Source of the DNA: Methanomicrobiales archaeon
GTDB lineage: Archaea > Halobacteriota > Methanomicrobia > Methanomicrobiales > JACTUA01
Direction of reading: 5' to 3'
Length of the DNA stretch: 11,646 nucleotides
NCBI GenBank assembly: GCA_028678815.1
Contig: JAJRCS010000127.1
Coordinates: forward strand, 1 to 11,646
Part shown: positions 5,880 through 11,646 of the stretch, piece after piece
Layout: each line of letters opens with the position of its first letter
Position numbering within the stretch: the first letter of the stretch is position 1
Notes under the pieces: model-generated
What the model saw: only the letters and a program-made list of their open reading frames with translations
What the model was told of the DNA's origin: nothing
Databases searched by the model: none
Made by a program: the position numbers and the translations under genes

Positions 5880-7607
5880 ATGAGGGTACTCGGGATCAAC
5901 GACGGTATCAACGGCACCGCCTGCCTCCTCGAGGACGGGGTGATCAGGTACTGCCTCCAGGAAGAGCGGCTCACCAACATCAAGAACTACATCGGGTTCC
6001 CGGGGAGGAGCGTCGCCGAGATCCTGAGGCTCTCCGGCTGCACCGGCGCTGACCTCGATGCCGTGGCCGTCGCCTCCTTCTCGGTCTTCACCACGCCGAA
6101 TCCCGCCCTCGGCCTCAAGGAGGTCTACCACCGGACCGACTCCACCCCCTGGAAGGCCCGGATCCTGGATTTCGGGATGAAGACCCCCCTCTACTCCCTC
6201 TACAGCGGGCAGAAGCGGAAGCACCGGCTCGCGAACCTGGTGGAGGCCGGTATCCCGGCGGAGAAGGTCGTCTTCCTGGACCACCACCTCTGCCACGCGG
6301 CCTCGGCCTACTACGGTGCTCCCTGGAAGGACGAGGAGGTCCTCGTCCTCACCTGCGACGGCTCGGGGGACGGCCTCTGCGCCACCATCTACACGGGGAG
6401 GGACGGGGGGATCACGAAGCTCGCCGAGACCGCGGCCGGCTCCTCCATCGGGGACATCTATGCCCGGGTCACCTTCATGCTCGGCTTCGTCCCCCACGAG
6501 CACGAGTGGAAGATCATGGGGATGGCCCCCTATGCCCCGCCCCGGGGGGCTGAGCAGAGCTACGGGGTTTTCCGGAGGTACCTCTCCGTCCCCGGGGGGA
6601 GCCTCACCTTCCGGCGGGAGATCTCCGAGCCCACGAACCTCATCTACCGGAGGCTCAGGCGGGACCTCGAGTTCCACCGGTTCGACTGGGTCTGCGGCGG
6701 GGTCCAGCGGATCACCGAGGAGCTCCTGGAGGGCTGGGTAAGAAACGCCATCGGGAAGACGGGGATCCGGAAGATCGCCCTCGCCGGCGGGGTCTTCATG
6801 AACGTGAAGGCCAACAAGCGGATCATGGAGATGCCGGAGGTGGAGGACCTCTTCATCTTCCCCTCCTGCGGGGACGAGTCCACGGCCATCGGGGCGGCGT
6901 ACTGGGCCTACGCGGAGAAGGTGCGGGAGGCCGGCGGGGAGGTGCGGATCCCGGCCCTCGATACCATCTACTTCGGCACGTCCTTCACCGGGAAGGACGT
7001 GCTCGAGGCGGTGGCCCGGCGGCCGGGGAAGTTCCGGTGCACCCCCCATGCCGACATCGGGAAGGAGGTGGCGGCCCTCGTCGAGGCAGGGGAGGTGGTG
7101 GCCCGGTGCAGGGACCGGATGGAGTTCGGGGCCCGGGCCCTCGGGAACCGGTCCATCCTCGCCGACCCGGCGAAGCCCGGCTGCGTCCGGACCATCAACA
7201 TGATGGTGAAGAAGCGGGACTTCTGGATGCCCTTCGCCCCCGTGGTCTCCTGGGACCGGCAGGACACCTGCATCGTGAACCCCAAGCGGGTCCGGTCCCC
7301 CCACATGATGCTCTCCTTCGACACCACGGGGAGGAGGGAGGAGTTCATCGCCGCGGTCCACCCCGCCGACCTCACGGCGAGGGCCCAGATCCTCGGGGAG
7401 GGGCAGAACCCGGCCTACCACCGGATCCTCGGGGAGTTCGAGCGGCTCACCGGCCGGAGCGTCCTCCTGAACACCTCCTTCAACCTCCACGGGTATCCCA
7501 TCGTCGCCGGGCCGGAGGAGGCCCTCTGGGTCTTCGAGAACTCGGGGCTCGGGTACCTCGCCCTCGGGGATTACCTGGTCACCAGGGAGAAGGCTGCCGT
7601 CCCATGA
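5880..7607 (+). CDS. Carbamoyltransferase, NodU/CmcH family
   Basis: A 575-aa O-carbamoyltransferase of usual family length, a soluble enzyme that transfers carbamoyl from carbamoyl phosphate, via carbamoyl-AMP, to a hydroxyl of a sugar or other product. The N-terminal Kae1-like ASKHA domain has GINDGINGTACLLEDG (5-20), QEERLT (27-32), the metal-binding HHLCHAASAYY (135-145), CDGSGDG (159-165) and GFVPHEHEWKIMGMAPY (202-218), plus the later GGVFMNVKANKRI. The C-terminal YrdC-like domain has FGARALGNRSILADP, FWMPFAPVV and LNTSFNLHGYPIV. The frame is open far upstream, so the stop codon does not limit the N-terminus. ATG 5880 was chosen because MRVLGINDG is the expected family start. No strong Shine-Dalgarno site precedes it. 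It leads an operon with the SGNH and MBOAT genes, 22 bp apart. The acceptor is probably a glycan or glycan precursor, inferred from the neighbours. Confidence 0.93.
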   Translation: MRVLGINDGINGTACLLEDGVIRYCLQEERLTNIKNYIGFPGRSVAEILRLSGCTGADLDAVAVASFSVFTTPNPALGLKEVYHRTDSTPWKARILDFGMKTPLYSLYSGQKRKHRLANLVEAGIPAEKVVFLDHHLCHAASAYYGAPWKDEEVLVLTCDGSGDGLCATIYTGRDGGITKLAETAAGSSIGDIYARVTFMLGFVPHEHEWKIMGMAPYAPPRGAEQSYGVFRRYLSVPGGSLTFRREISEPTNLIYRRLRRDLEFHRFDWVCGGVQRITEELLEGWVRNAIGKTGIRKIALAGGVFMNVKANKRIMEMPEVEDLFIFPSCGDESTAIGAAYWAYAEKVREAGGEVRIPALDTIYFGTSFTGKDVLEAVARRPGKFRCTPHADIGKEVAALVEAGEVVARCRDRMEFGARALGNRSILADPAKPGCVRTINMMVKKRDFWMPFAPVVSWDRQDTCIVNPKRVRSPHMMLSFDTTGRREEFIAAVHPADLTARAQILGEGQNPAYHRILGEFERLTGRSVLLNTSFNLHGYPIVAGPEEALWVFENSGLGYLALGDYLVTREKAAVP

Positions 7608-7629
7608 CCGGGCTCCGGCGGGAGGCTGC

Positions 7630-8610
7630 ATGACCGAACCGGGCTTTGGAAGGCTCCTCGCCACCATCGTCCTCGCCGCGGCCTGTGCCTTCCTCATCTA
7701 TGCGGGCATCATCACCTTCTTCGTGAACCCGTACATCGCCCACCACACCTGGAGCCAGGTGGACCGGAACCTCCGGGTGTACGGCGATGATACCGGGGCC
7801 GGCGGGGAGAGCGTCTACTTCATCGGGAACTCCCAGGTGATCCATGACCTGGACCCGGCCGTCGTGGAGGAGGTGCTCGCCGGCTCGAACCTGAGCCTCA
7901 GGGTCCACAACCTGGGGGTGGACGACGATACCCCTCTCCAGCGGCTCATCGAGCTCCGGGGGATCCTCGAGGCACGGCCGAGGATGGTCATCCTGGGGTA
8001 CAGCTACACCTCCTTCTCCAACCTGACCCGGTACGTCCCCGATGACAACCTCGCCCTCCTCTCCGGGAAGCTCCGGCTCGATCCGGCCTCCCGTTCCCTC
8101 TTCTCGCCCGACCAGCTCGCCCTCATCGACGGGAACTGGTTCGGGGAGCTCCTCTTCAAGCGGAAGTTCATCATCCCGAGCATCCGGAAGGTCTTCGGGA
8201 TCCACCTCCAGGAACGGGACAACATCGTGAACGACACCATGACGTACGAGCAGAAGCTCATCATCGCGAAGAACCCCTACGACGCCTTCCTCGCGCCGGT
8301 CTACCCGGAGGAGAATGTCCAGAAGGAGGCCTTCCGGCACCTCGCCCGGGAGCTTGAAGCGGCGAACATCACTGTCGTGTACGTCACCATGCCCCTCGAC
8401 CCCATGCGGTCGGAGACCATACCGGACGCGACGAGGGAGAACTTCTCCCTCTTCATGAACGCGACCGGCGTCCGGTCCCTGGACCTGGAGAGGGCGTACG
8501 GGTCGGCGGACTTCATGGACCTGGTCCACATGAACCGGTACGGGCGGGAGAAGTTCTCAGGAAGCGTGGGCGCCCTCATCCTCGGGGAGGTTCGGCCGGG
8601 TGCAGTTTAA
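7630..8610 (+). CDS. Membrane-anchored SGNH-like protein, probable O-acetylation partner of the MBOAT (DltD/AlgJ-like role)
   Basis: A 326-aa protein with one N-terminal membrane segment (about residues 8-32) and the rest predicted outside the cell. VYFIGNSQVIHDLDP (62-76) is a block-I SGNH motif with S68 as likely nucleophile. DLVHMN (297-302) near the C-terminus is the D-x-x-H block, with D297 and H300 as the acid and general base. VILGYSYTSFSN lies between. Proteins with this architecture next to MBOAT genes act in O-acylation of extracellular polymers (DltD for D-alanylation; AlgX and AlgJ, and PatB, for acetylation). They receive the acyl group after the MBOAT has moved it across the membrane. 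The start ATG has GGAGG at 7621-7625. It follows the carbamoyltransferase after 22 bp and overlaps the MBOAT gene by 11 bp, so translation is probably coupled. An esterase rather than a transferase role cannot be ruled out. Confidence 0.75.
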   Translation: MTEPGFGRLLATIVLAAACAFLIYAGIITFFVNPYIAHHTWSQVDRNLRVYGDDTGAGGESVYFIGNSQVIHDLDPAVVEEVLAGSNLSLRVHNLGVDDDTPLQRLIELRGILEARPRMVILGYSYTSFSNLTRYVPDDNLALLSGKLRLDPASRSLFSPDQLALIDGNWFGELLFKRKFIIPSIRKVFGIHLQERDNIVNDTMTYEQKLIIAKNPYDAFLAPVYPEENVQKEAFRHLARELEAANITVVYVTMPLDPMRSETIPDATRENFSLFMNATGVRSLDLERAYGSADFMDLVHMNRYGREKFSGSVGALILGEVRPGAV

Positions 8611-10165
8611 CTCCGTCGAGTACCTCGTCTTCTTCATCGCCGTAGCCCTGGTCATCCACGCGCTCCGGGAGCGGCGGTACCAGCACGCCTTCCTCGTCGC
8701 CGCCTCCCTCCTCTTCTACTGGGTCTCGGGCGGGATCTTCATCCTCCTCATGCTCTTTGTCACCATGGTCACCTTCCTCGGGGGGGCCGCCCTCGAGGGG
8801 GAGACCGACCGGAGGAGGAGGAAGGGGCTCCTCGCGGTGACGACCGCAATCACCCTCGCCATCCTCGGTTTCTTCAAGTACTATGACTTCGCCATCGCCT
8901 CGGCGAACGAGCTCTTCACCGCGTGGGGGGTGCCGGCAGCCCTCCCCTACCTGCAGACCGCCCTCCCCATCGGGATCTCCTTCTACACCTTCCATGCCCT
9001 GAGCTACATCTTCGATATCTACCTGGGGAGGCTGAAACCGACCCGGTCCCTCACCGAGTACACCCTCTACATCACCTTCTTCCCCCAGCTCGTCTCGGGC
9101 CCCATCATCCGGGCCCGGGAGTTCCTCCCCCAGCTCCGGGACCGGCTGGTCATCACCCCCGGGAACGTGAAGTACGGGGTCACGAGGATGGCCGTCGGGA
9201 TCGTGAAGAAGGTGGTCATCGCCGACAACCTCGCCTACTACGTGGACCTCGTCTTCTCGAACCCGGCGGTGCCCGTCCAGGAATCCAACTCCTTCTTCAT
9301 CATCTCGGGGACCATCCTCTTCGGCCTCCAGATCTACTTCGACTTCTCGGGGTACATCGACATCGCCATCGGCTCGGCGGCCATCCTCGGCCTCATCCTC
9401 CCCGAGAACTTCAACAACCCGTACTTCTCGGCGAGCCCCACGGAGTTCTGGCGCCGGTGGAACATCACCCTCTCGGCCTTCATCCGGGACTACGTGTACA
9501 TCCCCCTCGGGGGGAACCGGCGTGGAAAGCTCCGGACCTATGCGAACGCCTTCTTCTCCATGCTCCTCTGCGGGATCTGGCACGGGGCCTCCTGGAACTT
9601 TTTCCTCTGGGGGGCCTTCCACGGCCTCCTCCTCTCGGTCCACAAGGCCCTCGTGGACTGGAACCCCGGCCGGCGGGTCCGGGTTGCCCTGGGGATGGGG
9701 GGGGCGGCCCCTGACGGGGGGGACAGCGACGTGAGTTTCGGGGTCCGGGGGGCCGACGCCCCCATCCGGATCACCCCGGTCACCATCGCGAAGATCCTCG
9801 TCACCCAGTACTTCATCTTCCTCGGGTGGCTCATCTTCCGGGTCCATGACCTCGACGACCTCCTCTACTGCCTCCACGAGTTCATCTTCATCGACTGGCA
9901 GTCCATGGTGAACGGCCTCACCAAGTACCGGGACATCCTCCAGACGAACCTGCTCCTCCTCGGGGCTGTCACCGTCGTCCTCCTCATCCTCCTCTCCCGG
10001 CGCCTCAGGAAACAGGGGATCGACGGTATCGTGAACTTCGATTACGTGAAGGCCATCCGGGATTTGAGCCTCCCCTGGTACGGGCTCTTCATCCTGGTGG
10101 TCATCCTCCTCCTCCTCTGCGTCTCCCCGAGTGCAAGCCCCGAGTTCATCTACTTCCAGTTCTGA
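8600..10165 (+). CDS. MBOAT family membrane O-acyltransferase (AlgI/DltB-like)
   Basis: A 521-aa polytopic membrane enzyme with about ten hydrophobic segments. Diagnostic AlgI-type motifs are PIGISFYTFHALSYIFDIY (123-141), YITFFPQLVSGPI (157-169), YFDFSGYIDIAIG (246-258), FWRRWNITLSAFIRDYVYIPLGG (283-305) and GIWHGASWNFFLWG (325-338) with the catalytic His328. The tail ends EFIYFQF, as in many AlgI proteins. The family takes an acyl group from a cytoplasmic donor, usually acetyl-CoA, and passes it across the membrane to an extracytoplasmic acceptor through a partner protein. The partner here is most likely the SGNH protein encoded just upstream. The start is GTG at 8600-8602 with GGAGGT at 8586-8591, inside the 3' end of that gene. 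One oddity is a glycine- and aspartate-rich loop (about 364-391), encoded partly by G8 and G7 runs, between two membrane segments. Confidence 0.93.
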   Translation: MQFNSVEYLVFFIAVALVIHALRERRYQHAFLVAASLLFYWVSGGIFILLMLFVTMVTFLGGAALEGETDRRRRKGLLAVTTAITLAILGFFKYYDFAIASANELFTAWGVPAALPYLQTALPIGISFYTFHALSYIFDIYLGRLKPTRSLTEYTLYITFFPQLVSGPIIRAREFLPQLRDRLVITPGNVKYGVTRMAVGIVKKVVIADNLAYYVDLVFSNPAVPVQESNSFFIISGTILFGLQIYFDFSGYIDIAIGSAAILGLILPENFNNPYFSASPTEFWRRWNITLSAFIRDYVYIPLGGNRRGKLRTYANAFFSMLLCGIWHGASWNFFLWGAFHGLLLSVHKALVDWNPGRRVRVALGMGGAAPDGGDSDVSFGVRGADAPIRITPVTIAKILVTQYFIFLGWLIFRVHDLDDLLYCLHEFIFIDWQSMVNGLTKYRDILQTNLLLLGAVTVVLLILLSRRLRKQGIDGIVNFDYVKAIRDLSLPWYGLFILVVILLLLCVSPSASPEFIYFQF

Positions 10166-10213
10166 GACCCTCACCGGGGCAACCGGACCGGCTCAGGGAG
10201 GGAAAAAAGGGAT
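10166..10213. terminator. Convergent terminator region, with a T6 run on the minus strand
   Basis: The 48-bp gap between convergent stops contains repeated CCGG elements. CTGAG, overlapping the MBOAT stop (10162-10166), can pair with CTCAG (10192-10196). The A6 run at 10203-10208 reads as T6 on the minus strand, six bases after the DUF5518 stop, which is a typical archaeal oligo-T terminator. No T run serves the plus strand. Confidence 0.4.
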
Positions 10214-10573
10214 TTACTCCCTGGCGAGGGCCGCCCCGATGGCCCCGCCCATCAGCCCGAGGAGGGCATGGTAGAGGACGATGGAGATGATCCACAGGGT
10301 GCTTGAGAACCCTGCCTGGCCCAGGATCTCCACGAGGGCACGGTTGAAGATCCCGGCGAGGCCCAGGTAACCGGCGGCGAGGACGGAGGCCACGATGAGG
10401 CCCCCGATGATCCCCGCCACGCCCCCCACCTTCGCCCCGTTCTTCGGGTTGCCCCGGGCGATGAGGCCTGCCACGAACCCGCCGATGATGGGGCCCAGGA
10501 CGGGGAGGATGGAGAGGAGGAACATGACGATGGCCCCGACCGCGGCCGCGAGCCAGAAGGTCTGCTTTCCCAT
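10214..10573 (-). CDS. DUF5518 family small membrane protein
   Basis: A 119-aa integral membrane protein, very hydrophobic and glycine-rich. It has about four membrane segments (near residues 6-21, 24-39, 47-73 and 93-116). The repeated GG pattern (GPIIGGFVAGLIARGNPKNG at 27-46, GGVAGIIGGLI at 50-60, GLMGGAIGAALA at 106-117) is typical of archaeal DUF5518 proteins of about this length. Their function is unknown. A charged turn (RGNPKNGAK, 40-48) separates the second and third segments. The ATG at 10573 is preceded by AGGTG (10579-10583) with 5 nt spacing, and by a TATA-like GTTTATGC about 32 nt upstream. A much longer minus-strand open frame continues upstream, but the strong Shine-Dalgarno site and the family N-terminus fix the start here. 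It is monocistronic as far as visible, facing the MBOAT gene. Confidence 0.8.
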   Translation of the reverse strand: MGKQTFWLAAAVGAIVMFLLSILPVLGPIIGGFVAGLIARGNPKNGAKVGGVAGIIGGLIVASVLAAGYLGLAGIFNRALVEILGQAGFSSTLWIISIVLYHALLGLMGGAIGAALARE

Positions 10574-10759
10574 GATCGCACCTACCGGTACTCGGAAGGA
10601 GGAGGCATAAACATGATGGGCTGCATCCAGCGAAACCAGCCCCTGATCCCGCGGGGTGCTGCCCCCCACGTCTCCATCCTGCCCGTCCCCATGGATATAT
10701 GTGACCCTTCCCCCCATGATAGAGGGAAGAGGTGTCCCGGGGAGGATCCCGGAAGCGGT
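10574..10759. promoter_or_regulatory. Divergent promoter region between the DUF5518 and GNAT genes
   Basis: This 186-bp gap has a clear TATA box for the plus strand: GATATATG at 10694-10701, in otherwise GC-rich sequence. Transcription should start near 10718-10726, leaving a leader of about 35-40 nt that contains GGAGGATC (10741-10748) ahead of the GNAT ATG. Toward the minus strand, GTTTATGC (10605-10612) is the TATA-like box for DUF5518. Confidence 0.55.
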
Positions 10760-11203
10760 ATGGCAGGAGAAGGCGTGGAGCTGCATGTGGTCACGGCCTG
10801 GGACGCGGGGGAGATCGTCGCCCTCTACCGCTCGGCCGGCTGGTGGCAGGAGGAGAGGGACGACCCGTCGGAGATCGTGCCCCTCATCCAGGGTTCCCTC
10901 GTCTTTGTCGTCGCCGTGGACCGGGCCACCGGGAAGGCCGTGGGCATGGGGCGGGCCATCTCGGACGGGGTCTCGGACGCCTACATCCAGGACCTCGTCG
11001 TCCTCCCGGGGTACCGGGGCCGGGGGATCGGCAGGGCCATCCTCGGCCGGATCCTCCATGAGTGCCGGGAGCGGGGGATCGGCTGGATCGCCCTCATCGC
11101 CGAGGGGGGATCCGGGGACTTCTACCGTCAGCTCGGCTTCGGGGTCGACGAGGGGGACCTCCCCATGATGTACCGGGGCGGGGGCGGCGATGCTCCCGGC
11201 TGA
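10760..11203 (+). CDS. GNAT family N-acetyltransferase
   Basis: A 147-aa soluble acetyltransferase of typical single-domain GNAT size. The acetyl-CoA-binding motif A is IQDLVVLPGYRGRGIGRAIL (76-95), with the Q/R-x-x-G-x-G pyrophosphate loop as YRGRGIG (85-91). Motif B/C is FYRQLGF (121-127) after a strand ending WIALIAEG. An N-terminal ELHVVTAWDAGEIVALYRSAGWW stretch matches the first helix region seen in this subgroup. Such enzymes acetylate amines of small molecules, peptides or proteins; the substrate is not predictable. The frame is open back to an ATG at 10613, but that stretch runs through the TATA box. The ATG at 10760, with GGAGGATC upstream, gives the expected N-terminus. The last 14 bases overlap the DUF2156 start, indicating an operon with coupled translation. 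Confidence 0.85.
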   Translation: MAGEGVELHVVTAWDAGEIVALYRSAGWWQEERDDPSEIVPLIQGSLVFVVAVDRATGKAVGMGRAISDGVSDAYIQDLVVLPGYRGRGIGRAILGRILHECRERGIGWIALIAEGGSGDFYRQLGFGVDEGDLPMMYRGGGGDAPG

Positions 11204-11646
11204 CTTCACTCCGGTGACCCTCGCCGATCGGGAGCTCTTCGCGGGATGGTACCGGTCCTTCCCCCAGCTGCACAGCGACAACAGCTTCGCGAACATGGTC
11301 TGCTGGAATCACTATGCCCACTACCGGAAGGCGGTGGCAGGGGACCACCTCGTCCTCTCGAGCACCGTCGGGGGCGAGACCCGGTTCCGGTTCCCCATCG
11401 GGCCCTACGAGCCGGAGATCACGAGGGAGGTCCTCCGCCTCGCCCTCGAGGAGGGAGGGAGCACCCCCTTCGTCGTCTTCAACGGCGAGGACCGGAACTA
11501 CCTCGCGGGCCTCTGCCCTGATCTCCCCCTCCACCCCTTCCACGACTTCTTCGAGTACGTGTACCGGAGCTCGGACCTCGCGGACCTCCCCGGGAAGCCC
11601 TACCAGACCATCCGGCGCCAGCTGAACCGGTTCAGCCGGCGCTGCA
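11190..11646 (+). CDS. DUF2156 (PF09924) protein, 5' part, cut by window end
   Basis: The first 152 complete codons of a gene that continues past the window. The protein opens MLPADFTPVTLADRELF, then has FPQLHSDNSFANMVCWNHYAHY (24-45), a two-strand stretch with LVLSS and FRFPIG, FVVFNGED (94-101) and FEYVYRSSDLADLPGKPYQTIRRQLNRF (121-148). The 'EYVYR-SDLA-LPGK ... R--LNRF' segment is the hallmark of DUF2156. That family has the GNAT-like fold of the C-terminal domain of MprF/LysX-type aminoacyl-lipid synthases, and it occurs as stand-alone proteins in many archaea. Stand-alone members mostly have no proven substrate. The ATG at 11190-11192 lies inside the preceding GNAT gene (14-bp overlap), preceded only by a G-rich stretch rather than a clean Shine-Dalgarno site. 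Translational coupling to the GNAT gene is therefore likely. Confidence 0.85.
   Translation, partial: MLPADFTPVTLADRELFAGWYRSFPQLHSDNSFANMVCWNHYAHYRKAVAGDHLVLSSTVGGETRFRFPIGPYEPEITREVLRLALEEGGSTPFVVFNGEDRNYLAGLCPDLPLHPFHDFFEYVYRSSDLADLPGKPYQTIRRQLNRFSRRC

Noticed and set aside
5814..7697. 627-aa minus-strand open frame opposite the carbamoyltransferase
   Set aside because: Composition is dominated by E, G, P, D and V with no recognisable domain, and the plus strand carries a complete enzyme with all family motifs.
8576..10174. 532-aa minus-strand open frame opposite the MBOAT gene
   Set aside because: It is extremely Glu/Asp/Gly-rich, which is the antisense reading of hydrophobic CTC/ATC/GTC codons in a membrane protein.
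10574..11296. N-terminal extension of the DUF5518 frame toward 11296
   Set aside because: It runs antisense through the GNAT gene and its promoter. The AGGTG site before the ATG at 10573 gives the right family start.
1..11646. tRNA, rRNA, CRISPR arrays, insertion sequences and attachment sites
   Set aside because: On reading both strands I saw no cloverleaf with a T-loop GGTTCRA core, no regularly spaced repeats, no transposase motifs and no terminal inverted repeats.

Overview
The window is very GC-rich. Its codons end mostly in G or C, with CGG for Arg and GGG for Gly prominent. Translation starts use archaeal-type signals: AGGTGA or GGAGG Shine-Dalgarno sites, TATA-like boxes, and two starts that look leaderless. 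Together with a HerA-like ATPase, a DUF5518 membrane protein, a DUF2156 protein and an archaeal-looking PDZ tail, this suggests a high-GC euryarchaeon, most likely a methanogen of the Methanomicrobiales (Methanoculleus- or Methanofollis-like). The assignment is inferred from gene content and base composition, not from a marker gene.

Left part (1-2840): the C-terminal end of a PDZ-containing, HtrA-like protease. It converges on an unrecognised 123-aa gene, with a hairpin and an A/T run between them. Next is a 538-aa HerA/DUF87-type ATPase on the minus strand, carrying a proline-rich linker, a winged-helix-like segment and a distinct C-terminal domain. Divergent from it is a small charged 78-aa protein whose promoter region holds a 19-bp near-identical direct repeat.

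Middle part (2892-10165): the most coherent block, two divergent transcription units around a 153-bp intergenic region containing a TGCAAT-N9-ATTGCA inverted repeat. The minus-strand unit has an amidohydrolase and a glutamine-dependent asparagine-synthetase-type amidotransferase. The plus-strand unit has a NodU/CmcH-type carbamoyltransferase, a membrane-anchored SGNH-like protein and an AlgI-type MBOAT O-acyltransferase; the last two overlap by 11 bp. My reading is a decoration cassette for an extracellular glycan or other surface or secreted molecule: carboxylate amidation, O-carbamoylation, and O-acetylation across the membrane. No glycosyltransferase lies in the window, so the scaffold must be made elsewhere.

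Right part (10166-11646): a DUF5518 membrane protein on the minus strand, convergent with the MBOAT gene. Divergent from it is a promoter with a clear TATA box that reads into a GNAT N-acetyltransferase, whose 3' end overlaps a DUF2156 gene cut by the window edge. Because the coding sequence is so GC-rich, long open frames also run antisense to nearly every gene. I treated these as shadows.
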